Shown: positions 56,275-64,000 of the stretch, piece by piece
How the letters are laid out: every line of letters starts with the position of its first letter
Position numbering within the stretch: the first letter of the stretch is position 1
Assembly (NCBI GenBank): GCA_017523755.1
Contig: JAFWWA010000004.1
Coordinates: 1-64,000, forward strand
DNA length: 64,000 bases
Direction: 5' to 3'
Source: Christensenellaceae bacterium
Lineage (GTDB): Bacteria > Bacillota > Clostridia > Christensenellales > Christensenellaceae
Translations under genes and position numbers: made by a program
The notes under the pieces: model-generated
Database searches by the model: none
What the model saw: the letters and a program-made list of their open reading frames with translations, nothing else
Told to the model about the DNA's origin: nothing

Positions 56275-57440
56275 TCGATCATACCGTAAGCTACTGCTCT
56301 TATCCGCATATGATGGTATTCTTCATTGTTTGGGAACGTGTTGTGCATATATACTGCAGAGAACCTGTTTTTTGGGTCTATCGATGTCCATGTCCCTGCG
56401 GCGCCCGTCCATCCGAATTCGCCTGGAGTGGAGTTGCTCACTCCCCCTATATCCATCATGGTGCGGACGCCAAGCCCGTAACCGTATCCTTCGAGGTAGG
56501 TGTTGGTGAATTCCTTCATCTGCGTATCGTTCAGCATGTTAGTACGCATGAGGTCTATAGTGTTCCTGCCGATTATGCGTCTGCCGTTAAGCGTACCTCC
56601 GTTAGCCAGCATCTGAGTGAACACGGCGTAGTCCCGGAGATTCGAGAAAAGACCCGCGCCGCCTCCCTCATAGACAGCGTCAGGCTCGAAACGGTCATCC
56701 ATGTTTCCTTCCATCTCCTCGTAGCTGCCGTCGTCGTTTATGTGATACAGCACGGCCATCCTTTCTCTCTCGTCGCCCTCATACCTGTAACCGGTGGACG
56801 TCATGCCTAAAGGCTCGAATATCTCCTTTTTAAGGAACTGCCCGACGGTCATCCCTGAAGTACGCTCTATGAGCGCTGCCACCATCTCATGACCGAAGCC
56901 GTAGAGCCAGTGCTCGCCCGGATCGAAGCGGAGAGGGACCTCTGCCATCATGCTCACTTCCTCTGAGACTGTATATTTCCCGCCGGTCTTTTCCGCGAGC
57001 TTTTTTCTGACATCGTTCATGCCCTTGTCGGTCGGATGTTCGCCCTGAGGGGAAGGATAGGGAAGCCCGCAGGCCATATTGAACACGTCCTTTACCCTTA
57101 TCGGACGCCTGGCCGGGCGTATTACGAAGCTCCCGTTTCCCGTGAGCTCAGCTACCTTCGTGTCTTTCCATTCCGGGAAATACATGTAATAGGGGTCGTT
57201 AAGGGCGAACTTTCCTCTCTCGAAAAGGATCAGCGCCCCTGTGCAGACTATCACTTTTGTCATGCTGTAGAGCCTGAATATAGTGTCGCTGCCGACCTTC
57301 CTTCTGTTCTTTATATCCGCAAGTCCGGTATATCCCTCATAGATCATCTTTCCGTCCTTCATCACTATGCATCCGCATCCCGGCACATGGTGAAGCGAGA
57401 AGTCGTTAAGAAGGAGATCCATATCCTTTGCTGTCGACAT
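56271..57440 (-). CDS. serine hydrolase of the beta-lactamase class C/esterase family
   Basis: A 389-residue protein without a signal peptide. The SxxK motif is SMTK (59-62) and the tyrosine motif is YGF (180-182), where class C enzymes have YxN. EHWLYGFGHEMVAALIER is typical of cytoplasmic EstB-like hydrolases and D-aminopeptidase relatives, so an esterase is likelier than a drug-resistance enzyme. AGGAGGT precedes ATG 57440. Its stop overlaps the amidohydrolase remnant. Confidence 0.85.
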   Translation of the reverse strand: MSTAKDMDLLLNDFSLHHVPGCGCIVMKDGKMIYEGYTGLADIKNRRKVGSDTIFRLYSMTKVIVCTGALILFERGKFALNDPYYMYFPEWKDTKVAELTGNGSFVIRPARRPIRVKDVFNMACGLPYPSPQGEHPTDKGMNDVRKKLAEKTGGKYTVSEEVSMMAEVPLRFDPGEHWLYGFGHEMVAALIERTSGMTVGQFLKKEIFEPLGMTSTGYRYEGDERERMAVLYHINDDGSYEEMEGNMDDRFEPDAVYEGGGAGLFSNLRDYAVFTQMLANGGTLNGRRIIGRNTIDLMRTNMLNDTQMKEFTNTYLEGYGYGLGVRTMMDIGGVSNSTPGEFGWTGAAGTWTSIDPKNRFSAVYMHNTFPNNEEYHHMRIRAVAYGMIE

Positions 57441-57479
57441 TTCTTTTTACCTCCTGTCCCTTTTTCTGTTTTTTTCCGG

Positions 57480-58181
57480 CTAAGATACCTGCCGGATGTC
57501 ATTCCTGTAGATTTGCTTCTTTATCATACCGATAACGGACAGATAAAGAAGAGCGGTCAGTATGATGAGAACGAGGATGGACAGTATCCACCACGCAGTT
57601 CCCATGAACGGGAACTCCCGTGAGAGCCCGAACGCTTTAAGAGGGCCTCCCCAGTTGAGGAAGAAATACGGGTATTTGACCCCGGGAGAGAATTCCCATC
57701 CCTGCATATAGCCGATGCCTGCATATACCGCATAGAGGAGCGGCGGGATCACAACGAAAAATACGTTCTTCCTCTTTATGTCAGACAGTATCCCCGTGAT
57801 CATGAAATCGAGCACGAAAGCTAACGGGACGACTGCGTGGGTGAGGGTATTCTGAAGATTCCACGCGTTCCCCTTAAGGACCGGGACCAGTACGAATGTG
57901 AATACCAGGCCCGTTAGAGTGATGGATACGGCGCCCGTGAGCTTTATCACGTGAAGAGCGTTTCCAGCTTCTTTCCTTCTAAGCATCAGGAACAGACCTG
58001 ATGCGCTCATGAGGGCGGCAAGGATGTTAGACTGTATCGTGAAATACATGAAGACTGTGCCGCCTCCCATAAAAGAGTGCCTGCCGGGAATTGCGCTGAG
58101 TATGATCCCTGTCAGAGCTGAAACGATCACCGTGATCTTAAGGATGTATGAAACAGTCCTTGCCGTTCCTTTAAGCTGCAT
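57480..58181 (-). CDS. Pr6Pr-family membrane protein
   Basis: A 233-residue protein with six or seven helices, typical of Pr6Pr (FAR-17a/AIG1-like). FTIQSNILAALM (about 47-58), THAVVPLAFVLDFMI (about 114) with a conserved His, and YPYFFLNW (about 170-177) mark the family. Eukaryotic relatives hydrolyse fatty acid esters of hydroxy fatty acids; the bacterial role is unknown. AAAGGGA lies before ATG 58181. It lies 39 bases upstream of the serine hydrolase gene on the same strand. Confidence 0.82.
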   Translation of the reverse strand: MQLKGTARTVSYILKITVIVSALTGIILSAIPGRHSFMGGGTVFMYFTIQSNILAALMSASGLFLMLRRKEAGNALHVIKLTGAVSITLTGLVFTFVLVPVLKGNAWNLQNTLTHAVVPLAFVLDFMITGILSDIKRKNVFFVVIPPLLYAVYAGIGYMQGWEFSPGVKYPYFFLNWGGPLKAFGLSREFPFMGTAWWILSILVLIILTALLYLSVIGMIKKQIYRNDIRQVS

Positions 58182-58337
58182 GTCTTTTCCCTTTTCAAGC
58201 GTTTTTTACTGATATCCTAATTATATACGATTGTGCCGGGCATTTGCATTATTTATGACCGCTGTTATTGTTAATACGCCTGGCAATCGCTTATACTTAA
58301 AGTATCGGCATGACATGTTTATATACGGAGGTTCCAT

Positions 58338-60704
58338 ATGAAGAAGATTAATATAGACCGGGACTGGCTGTTCCAGGAAAACAGCATAGACAGGAAGACG
58401 GTATACCCCGAGATAGCCGTCGACCTTCCCCACGATTTCATAGTCGCGAAGCCCAGGCATCCGGAAAACCCGGGGACCGTGGCGAACGGCTTTTTCGGGA
58501 ACGGTGTGGGGACATACAGAAAAGAGCTTGACGTGCCCCAGAGCTGGCTTGACGGGACGGTGCTTCTAGATATAGACGGGGCGTACATGAACGCAGAGGT
58601 CTGGCTCAACGGTGAGCTTCTCTCTCTACATCCCTACGGATATACCGCGTTCCTTACCGATCTTACGGATACCCTGAAGCCCGGCAGGAACAGGCTCAGG
58701 ATCGTTACCGAGAGCCTGCAGCCTTCGACAAGGTGGTATTCCGGAGGCGGCCTGTACAGGAGCGTGAGCATCTGGACCGGCGGGAAAACAGTCATAAGAC
58801 CGTGGGATATGTTCATCACGACGCCGGTGATAGAGGATAAAAGAGCTGTGGCGGAAGCCGGGATCGTTATAACCGGAGGAGATGAAAAGGAAAGGCCAGT
58901 CTTGCTTAAAGTTAGCATCACCGATCCTGAGGGAAGGACGGTCTCTGAGCTGAAAAAGGATATCGTGATCCGCAAGGGAAAGAACACGGAAAAGCTGGTT
59001 CTTGAGATAAAGGAACCGTTGCTATGGGATATAGGGCAGGGGAATATGTATAAGGCTGTGGCATCCGTCGAATCCGGCAGTGATGTGATCGACTCCGCTG
59101 AGGCATTTTTCGGGATAAGGAAGCTTACAGTTGATGCTGATAACGGGCTCACGCTCAACGGAAGGCCGGTAAAGCTTAAGGGCGGATGTATACATCATGA
59201 CAACGGTCTTCTCGGAGCAGCCGCATATCCGAGAGCCGAGGAGAGGAAGATAGAGATACTAAGGGAAGCCGGCTTCAATGCCGTAAGGATAAGCCATTAT
59301 CCTCCGTCGCTCAGTATGCTCGAGACCTGTGACAGACAGGGGATGCTGCTGCTCGATGAAGCCTTCGACTGCTTCAGGATAGCCAAGAACCCGCTCGATT
59401 ACCACCTGTATTTCGAAGCATGGTGGGAAAGGGATATCGAATCGATGGTATTAAGGGACAGGAACCATCCCTGCGTCATCACCTATTCGATAGGAAACGA
59501 GATAATAGAAAGGGACGGGAGCTCCGGGGGAGCAGAGATAGCACGTGCTTTAGCGGACAAGATCCGTTCCCTTGACGATACCAGGTTCGTCATTTCAGCG
59601 CTCCATAATCTTTTCCCGGATCCCGAGAAGGGGGAGGAGATGACGGCCATGGACGCGAATACGCTTACCGGGGACAGTGAGGACGACTACTGGGGAAGAA
59701 GGACTAAAGCCTATACTGACTGTCTTGATATAGTCGGATATAACTATCTCAGGGACCGCTATGAAAAGGACAGGGAAAGGTTCCCCGGAAGGGTCATAGT
59801 ATGTACCGAGAGTTTTCCGTTCTATCAGTGGGATTACTGGCAGGGGGTCATGGACAACAGCCATGTCATAGGGGACTTTACATGGACGGCCTATGACAAC
59901 CTGGGAGAGGTCGGCGTCGGACGTGTCGAATGGGGAACTGATGAAAAGATCCCGTTCTTCGGAGAGTGGCCGTGGAGGACATGCTGGCAGGGGGACCACG
60001 ATCTCATAGGAACGAGGAGACCTCAGTCCTATTTCAGGAAGATAATGTGGGGCGATGAGAAGGTACCCGCTGTATTCACGACACACCCGTGCCATTACGG
60101 TGAGAGCTTCGTGGGCACCAGGTGGCACTGGTATGACGTAAGCGATTCCTGGACTTATCCCGATGAATATGAAGGGAAGCCTGTTCCTGTGCAGGTATAC
60201 GGCGCGGGGGACAGGGCAGAGTTCTTCGTGAACGGGAAAAAGGCCGGTGAGACTGAGATAAGGAACAATCTGGGCGAGACCGATATCATATATGAGAAGG
60301 GCACGCTCGAGGCTGTTGTCTTAAGTGACGGCAAGGAATGGGGTAGGACCACGCTTGAAACGGCTGGAGACCCGTTTTCTGTTGTCCTCAGCGCAGACAG
60401 GACCGACTTGAAAGGGGACAGGAAAGACCTGTCATATATAACGGTCACGGTTACCGACAGCAAGGGAAGGAGGGTGCCGTGGTCGAAGGCTGAGCTCTGC
60501 TGCTCGGTATCGAAGGGCGGGATCCTGAAGGGCTTCGGAAGCGGAGACCCCAGGTCGCTTGACGCGTTCGGAACATGGAAATGCCATGCCTTTGAGGGAA
60601 GGGCTCTTGCTATAGTGGCTGTCGACGGCACCTGTGAAGCCGAGGTGACCGTGACGGGAGAGGGACTTAAGGCGGCAAAGCTCAGTATAAGGGGCTCTCT
60701 CTGA
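58338..60704 (+). CDS. glycoside hydrolase family 2 (beta-galactosidase-like), second copy
   Basis: A 788-residue cytoplasmic GH2 enzyme. The sugar-binding domain begins NIDRDWLFQE and has VDLPHDFIVAKP; GGLYRSVSIW (about 138) and KGGCIHHDNGLLGAA lead to the barrel. The acid/base is Glu388 in SIGNEI and the nucleophile Glu491 in VCTESF. Compared with the enzyme at 4320-6635 it has the same layout but limited identity, so different substrates are likely. GGAGG lies nine bases before ATG 58338. No transporter gene for its sugar is adjacent. Confidence 0.88.
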   Translation: MKKINIDRDWLFQENSIDRKTVYPEIAVDLPHDFIVAKPRHPENPGTVANGFFGNGVGTYRKELDVPQSWLDGTVLLDIDGAYMNAEVWLNGELLSLHPYGYTAFLTDLTDTLKPGRNRLRIVTESLQPSTRWYSGGGLYRSVSIWTGGKTVIRPWDMFITTPVIEDKRAVAEAGIVITGGDEKERPVLLKVSITDPEGRTVSELKKDIVIRKGKNTEKLVLEIKEPLLWDIGQGNMYKAVASVESGSDVIDSAEAFFGIRKLTVDADNGLTLNGRPVKLKGGCIHHDNGLLGAAAYPRAEERKIEILREAGFNAVRISHYPPSLSMLETCDRQGMLLLDEAFDCFRIAKNPLDYHLYFEAWWERDIESMVLRDRNHPCVITYSIGNEIIERDGSSGGAEIARALADKIRSLDDTRFVISALHNLFPDPEKGEEMTAMDANTLTGDSEDDYWGRRTKAYTDCLDIVGYNYLRDRYEKDRERFPGRVIVCTESFPFYQWDYWQGVMDNSHVIGDFTWTAYDNLGEVGVGRVEWGTDEKIPFFGEWPWRTCWQGDHDLIGTRRPQSYFRKIMWGDEKVPAVFTTHPCHYGESFVGTRWHWYDVSDSWTYPDEYEGKPVPVQVYGAGDRAEFFVNGKKAGETEIRNNLGETDIIYEKGTLEAVVLSDGKEWGRTTLETAGDPFSVVLSADRTDLKGDRKDLSYITVTVTDSKGRRVPWSKAELCCSVSKGGILKGFGSGDPRSLDAFGTWKCHAFEGRALAIVAVDGTCEAEVTVTGEGLKAAKLSIRGSL

Positions 60705-60804
60705 TACTGACGGATGATCCTGTTTTGTTGTCATTTGTGTTCATCAGGGATATACTTTAATCACAGGCTTACATCATCGATATGGTTTACAGGAGAAAAT
60801 GCAT

Positions 60805-62100
60805 ATGAACGGGTTTCCGGAATATGACATGAATTATGAAGGATATGACGTAAACGACCATGCCGTATCTCTTGCGGTGAGGACAAGGACTGTCCCCGTA
60901 GGATTCAGGAAGGGTTTTGATTTCAAAGGCTGGTTCAAAGACCGGGCGTGCACGGTGAAGGCTGAGCCTGATCCGTATAAAGACGGAAAGTATTACGCAG
61001 GCTGGGAACCGTGGAGCGATGAAAAGAAGGCGAAGCTGCTCGACTACGAAGTGAAGATGAGGCATGTGAAATACATGATCGCACGCCCGGAGGCCTTCAC
61101 ATGGGAAAGCTTCGTGCCCTATTACGGCGCAGCAAACGTGCTCATATTCGATTACGAGGCAAAAAACGTACTCCCCGATGAAAGAGCCTGGAAGCTGTTT
61201 GATGAACTGCCGGCGCTCGAGGAGAAGCTCGTGAAGGTAAGGGAGCCCGAGGATTCAATATGGTATATATGGGGCGACAGGATGGCGGAAGCTCCCGACG
61301 CGGCTGATTACGATTATTTCTACAAATTCGACTATGCGGGATTCAGGCCGTTCCTTATACCTTTCATGATGGACGACCAGAGCCTTGTGAAGGGAAATGT
61401 CATAGTGATAGCCGGAGGAGGCTATGCGCAGAGATGGAACCAGACCGAGGGATACTGCATGGCAAAGGAGTTCAGGAATATGGGCTATAACGCCTTCGTG
61501 CTCCAGAGAAGGGTACAGCCCTCAAGACCCGAGGACGCCTTCCTCGATCTGCAAAGAGCTGTGAGATACCTCAAGTTCAATGCGGAAAGATACGGTATAG
61601 CTCATATCGACAGGCTGGCCACGGCAGGGTTTTCAGGAGGCGGCGGGACGATAGTGGGCCAGCTCGAAAGGTTCTACGGCCATGAGCTCCCGACAAAGGA
61701 GTATCCGGACTATGTGCCCGACGAGATAGACAGGGTCGACGCTGACTACGGGGTAGCGATGCCGATCTACGGAGGATATGCTCCTTCGACCGACGAGAAT
61801 CCCAATTTCCCGGCGATATTCGCGGCTTCGGGAGCAAGGGATGTGCTCATGCGTCCGAGAAAGGCCGAAAAGGCATTCTTCGAGTTCCTTGACCGTCATC
61901 CTGATATCGACTGCGAGCTCCATATATTCGCAGGCGCTCCCCACGGCTTCGGGACAGGGAAGGGAGTAGGGCCAGAACATCACGAGGAAGGCCTCGCGTT
62001 CGTAGGAGCGGATGAGTGGATGCATCTTGCCGATGTGTTCATGATGGTAAGATTCGGGCTCATACCCCAGACCTACAAGAAGGGGAACAGACCTATCTGA
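60805..62100 (+). CDS. alpha/beta-hydrolase with N-terminal InlB-repeat-like module
   Basis: The C-terminal 330 residues are an esterase: VIVIAGGGYAQRWN for the oxyanion hole (about 199-212), AGFSGGG with Ser277, and GAPHGFG with the His near 393. The first 70 residues look like one InlB B-repeat (VGFRKGFDFKGWFKDRAC, then KYYAGW), normally found on surface proteins, yet there is no signal peptide. The segment between (70-180) is not recognised. I use ATG 60805, nine bases after AGGAG; ATG 60799 is only three bases from it. The neighbouring GH2 gene suggests action on acylated sugars, as inference. Confidence 0.75.
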   Translation: MNGFPEYDMNYEGYDVNDHAVSLAVRTRTVPVGFRKGFDFKGWFKDRACTVKAEPDPYKDGKYYAGWEPWSDEKKAKLLDYEVKMRHVKYMIARPEAFTWESFVPYYGAANVLIFDYEAKNVLPDERAWKLFDELPALEEKLVKVREPEDSIWYIWGDRMAEAPDAADYDYFYKFDYAGFRPFLIPFMMDDQSLVKGNVIVIAGGGYAQRWNQTEGYCMAKEFRNMGYNAFVLQRRVQPSRPEDAFLDLQRAVRYLKFNAERYGIAHIDRLATAGFSGGGGTIVGQLERFYGHELPTKEYPDYVPDEIDRVDADYGVAMPIYGGYAPSTDENPNFPAIFAASGARDVLMRPRKAEKAFFEFLDRHPDIDCELHIFAGAPHGFGTGKGVGPEHHEEGLAFVGADEWMHLADVFMMVRFGLIPQTYKKGNRPI

Positions 62101-62115
62101 GTTATTTGAAGATCA

Positions 62116-62138
62116 AAGGGCAGGATCATCCTGCTCTT
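62116..62138. terminator. hairpin after the esterase gene
   Basis: A 10-bp stem AAGGGCAGGA / TCCTGCTCTT (one G-T pair) with loop TCA, between esterase and SDR genes. There is no T tract, so termination is doubtful. Confidence 0.4.
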
Positions 62139-62161
62139 ATCATTTAGAAAAGGAGATAATT

Positions 62162-63178
62162 ATGAAAGCATTGTTCATCGGCGGGACAGGCACTATAAGC
62201 ATGGCGATCTCCAGACTTTATCTGTTGAAGGGACATGAACTGTATCTTCTCAACAGAGGCAGCAGGAACGATGAACTGCCGGAAGGAGCTGTATCCCTCA
62301 TAGGGGATATAAATGATGAGGAGAAAGTCCTTGAACTGATAGAAGGGATGCATTTTGACGTTGTCTGTGAGTTTATCGGTTTCACTCCAGACCAGGTCGA
62401 AAGAGACTTCAGACTGTTCAGCGGAAGAACAGACCAGTACATATATATAAGCTCAGCGGCTGCGTATCAGAAGCCGGTCGCGAACTATATGATAAACGAG
62501 GGGACCACACTGGCGAATCCATTCTGGCAGTATGCAAGGGACAAGATAGAATGTGAGAAGGTCCTGCTCAGGCATTTCAGGGAGGACGGTTTCCCGGTCA
62601 CGATAGTTAGACCGAGCCATACGTATGATGAGAGGCGTCTGCCTCTTGACGTCGAGGGCAGGAAAGGCTCATGGCAGGTCATAGACAGGATGCTTAAAGG
62701 AAAGCCCGTCCTTATAAACGGGGACGGCACGACACTGTGGACGGTGACTTTCAACAGGGACTTCGCTAAAGGATTTGTCGGACTGATGGGCAATGTGAGA
62801 GCGATAGGTGAAGCGGTTCAGATAACAAATGATGAATCGCTCACGTGGAACGAGATCTATCAGGCTACGGCGAATGCGCTGGGAGTTCCTTTCAGGCCAT
62901 ATTATGTAACTACGGATTTCCTTGTAGAAACAGGCGATCCCGGACTGTTCGAGGGATTGTGGGGAGATAAATCGAATACAGTCGTTTTCGACAACAGCAA
63001 GATAAAGAGGCTCGTACCGGGTTTTGTTCCTGATATAAACTGGAGCGAAGGCGTCAGGATCGCGCTTGATTATATAATGTCCCATCCGGAGTGTCAGGTA
63101 CCAGATCCTGAATTCGATGAATACTGCGACAGGGTGATAGAAGCGCTTGAAACGGCAAAAAAGCTTGTAAGGAGTTAA
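62162..63178 (+). CDS. NAD-dependent epimerase/dehydratase family protein (atypical SDR)
   Basis: A 338-residue Rossmann protein. GGTGTIS (7-13) is the nucleotide loop and LNRGS (35-39) follows strand 2. IYISSAAAYQ (97-106) holds the usual SDR Ser and Tyr, but the Lys of YxxxK is not at the expected place, as in atypical SDRs. PSHTYDERRLPL and the C-terminal VFDNSKIKRLVPGF resemble the family of sugar-nucleotide or mRNA-binding (CSP41-like) SDRs. AAAAGGAG precedes ATG 62162. Substrate unknown. Confidence 0.8.
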   Translation: MKALFIGGTGTISMAISRLYLLKGHELYLLNRGSRNDELPEGAVSLIGDINDEEKVLELIEGMHFDVVCEFIGFTPDQVERDFRLFSGRTDQYIYISSAAAYQKPVANYMINEGTTLANPFWQYARDKIECEKVLLRHFREDGFPVTIVRPSHTYDERRLPLDVEGRKGSWQVIDRMLKGKPVLINGDGTTLWTVTFNRDFAKGFVGLMGNVRAIGEAVQITNDESLTWNEIYQATANALGVPFRPYYVTTDFLVETGDPGLFEGLWGDKSNTVVFDNSKIKRLVPGFVPDINWSEGVRIALDYIMSHPECQVPDPEFDEYCDRVIEALETAKKLVRS

Positions 63179-63196
63179 AAAAATCATAGATCTAAG

Positions 63197-63236
63197 ACGG
63201 CGGAATGCATACAGATATGCGGACTGCCGTTTTTTT
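63197..63236 (+). terminator. intrinsic terminator after the SDR gene
   Basis: ACGGC (63197-63201) and GCCGT (63226-63230) enclose an inner GCAT/ATGC hairpin and are followed by seven T. Confidence 0.78.
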
Positions 63237-63377
63237 AGCAGAAAGAGAGGGCAGGAGATACATCAAGACGGTTGAAAGACCCATTCAGTTCTGATATATT
63301 TACGTTGCACGGCCGGAGAGCATTCCTGATTTATCGATGTATCCGGCAAAAGCGATAAAAAAGTTCAGGAGGACTGT

Positions 63378-63791
63378 ATGACAGGTGCATTGAGCAGATT
63401 CATGGCAAGGACAGCGCCGTTCATCGCTCTTCTTGGAGGGATATTCCTGATAGTCGTCGGCAGCCTTCGTCTGAAGCATCAGAAGGAATATCTTCCTGTA
63501 AAAGCGGTGATCAGCTCGGTCGAATTCACTCCCGGTACGGGTGATGAAGCGGATACCTATGACGCATGGGCAGACTATACCGTAGACGGGAAACGGTATC
63601 ATTCGTATATCGGGGATATAGGCAGCGGGCATCAGGAAGGGGAGGAGACCGACATCCTCTATGATCCCGATGATCCGGAAAAAACGGATATCCCGGGCAC
63701 TACTGTCCCCGTAATTTCGATATGCGCGGGCGGTCTGATGATCTTGACGGGCGGCTTTTTCACGGCGAGAATGATCGTTTCCGGAAGATAA
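63378..63791 (+). CDS. DUF3592 membrane protein
   Basis: A 137-residue protein with two membrane helices (about 13-30 and 109-130) flanking an extracellular beta domain. VKAVISSVEF, ADYTVDGKRYHSYI and GEETDILYDPDDPEKT are the DUF3592 pattern. No function is known for the family. AGGAGG lies before ATG 63378. It is monocistronic, between terminators at 63197 and 63805. Confidence 0.82.
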   Translation: MTGALSRFMARTAPFIALLGGIFLIVVGSLRLKHQKEYLPVKAVISSVEFTPGTGDEADTYDAWADYTVDGKRYHSYIGDIGSGHQEGEETDILYDPDDPEKTDIPGTTVPVISICAGGLMILTGGFFTARMIVSGR

Positions 63792-63804
63792 ACGCAGTAC
63801 ACAT

Positions 63805-63832
63805 GAGACCTTCATGAGGAGGTCTCTTTTTT
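63805..63832 (+). terminator. intrinsic terminator after the DUF3592 gene
   Basis: GAGACCT/AGGTCTC with an 8-base loop, followed by six T to 63832. Confidence 0.87.
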
Positions 63833-63841
63833 ATAAAAAAA

Positions 63842-63862
63842 ACCGGAAGCATGACTTCCGGT
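63842..63862 (-). terminator. terminator of a minus-strand gene entering from the right
   Basis: ACCGGAAG-CATGA-CTTCCGGT, perfect 8 bp; on the minus strand it is followed by eight T. It must serve transcription coming from beyond the right edge. Confidence 0.7.
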
Positions 63863-63919
63863 ATAAGTGTTCGAATAAGTATATATGTATCAATTACATA
63901 CGAGATCAGGAGCTGTTGA

Positions 63920-63943
63920 GGAGCCGGAGCTTTGTCCGGCTCC
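63920..63943. other. 9-bp hairpin without T tract
   Basis: GGAGCCGGA-GCTTTG-TCCGGCTCC, perfect stem, between the terminator at 63842 and the possible gene end at 63960. It may be part of a 3' untranslated region of the minus-strand gene. Confidence 0.55.
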
Positions 63944-63959
63944 GTCAATCATTTATTCG

Positions 63960-64000
63960 TTATCTAGATATGTAATCCCTTAAATTACATTGTAGCGGTA
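63960..64000 (-). CDS. possible C-terminal end of a gene entering from the right (partial)
   Basis: On the minus strand one frame is open from the right edge to TAA 63962-63960 and reads PLQCNLRDYISR. The two hairpins downstream on this strand support a gene ending here. The piece is too short to assign a family, and 13 codons could be open by chance. Confidence 0.3.
   Translation of the reverse strand, partial: PLQCNLRDYISR

Noticed and set aside
56271-57440. Class C beta-lactamase resistance gene
   Set aside because: No signal peptide and the YxN motif reads YGF; a cytoplasmic esterase or peptidase is likelier.

Overview
The window looks like a chromosomal segment of a Gram-positive anaerobe of the Clostridia (Bacillota), most like Lachnospiraceae or Eubacteriales. 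The evidence is the type III glutamine synthetase, the archaeal-type split glutamate synthase, LL-diaminopimelate aminotransferase, a T-box leader, SpoIIE-type phosphatase, AGGAGG-like ribosome binding sites and many intrinsic terminators. Codon use (ATA for Ile, AGG for Arg) looks even throughout. I see no insertion sequence, prophage, CRISPR array, rRNA or tRNA. The assignment to a group is inference.

Layout. 1-6.6 kb: end of a membrane protein, a PAP2-like protein, an ICMT-like methyltransferase, a secreted class 3 lipase and a family 2 glycosidase. 6.8-30.7 kb: a nitrogen-assimilation and amidotransferase region. It holds a five-gene glutamate synthase operon (minus), divergent glnN (plus), an asparagine T-box leader, asnB interrupted by one in-frame stop, carA, carB and dapL, then on the minus strand glnA followed by an ANTAR-domain antiterminator gene, and on the plus strand purA-purB-guaA-pyrG-dapF. 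30.8-37.2 kb: an esterase, a partner-switching signalling operon (PP2C phosphatase fused to an anti-sigma kinase, an HD alarmone-type hydrolase, a STAS domain fused to an APH-type kinase), and a PlsC-like/PAP2-like pair. 37.3-42.9 kb: an ABC exporter, an Rrf2 regulator and the sulfur genes metY and cysK. 42.9-64 kb: a DUF5107-TPR protein, Nudix hydrolase, zinc-metalloprotease-like membrane protein, aldo/keto reductase, GtrA, a transglutaminase-like lipoprotein, yccF-flavodoxin-hydrolase, MATE, azlCD, thpR, a serine hydrolase with an amidohydrolase remnant, Pr6Pr, a second GH2 enzyme, an unusual esterase, an SDR protein and DUF3592.

The most striking feature is a repeated RNA switch. Four short hairpins with a six-base loop of consensus AANGGC closed by a C-G pair lie at predicted transcript 5' ends: one before the glutamate synthase operon, one before glnN, and two in tandem before purA. 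In each, the 3' arm of the hairpin is also part of the 5' arm of an intrinsic terminator, so the two structures exclude each other. A1 and G4 of the loop match the known ANTAR recognition rule, and the ANTAR protein is encoded between these operons, directly behind glnA. I infer one local antitermination regulon that couples glutamine status to glutamate/glutamine synthesis and, less expectedly, to AMP, GMP, CTP and lysine precursor synthesis. Each module has only one hexaloop, unlike the described two-hexaloop elements.

A second switch lies before metY: an Rrf2-like palindrome in the promoter, a 5' hairpin, a 35-codon leader reading frame with two Cys codons and a terminator.
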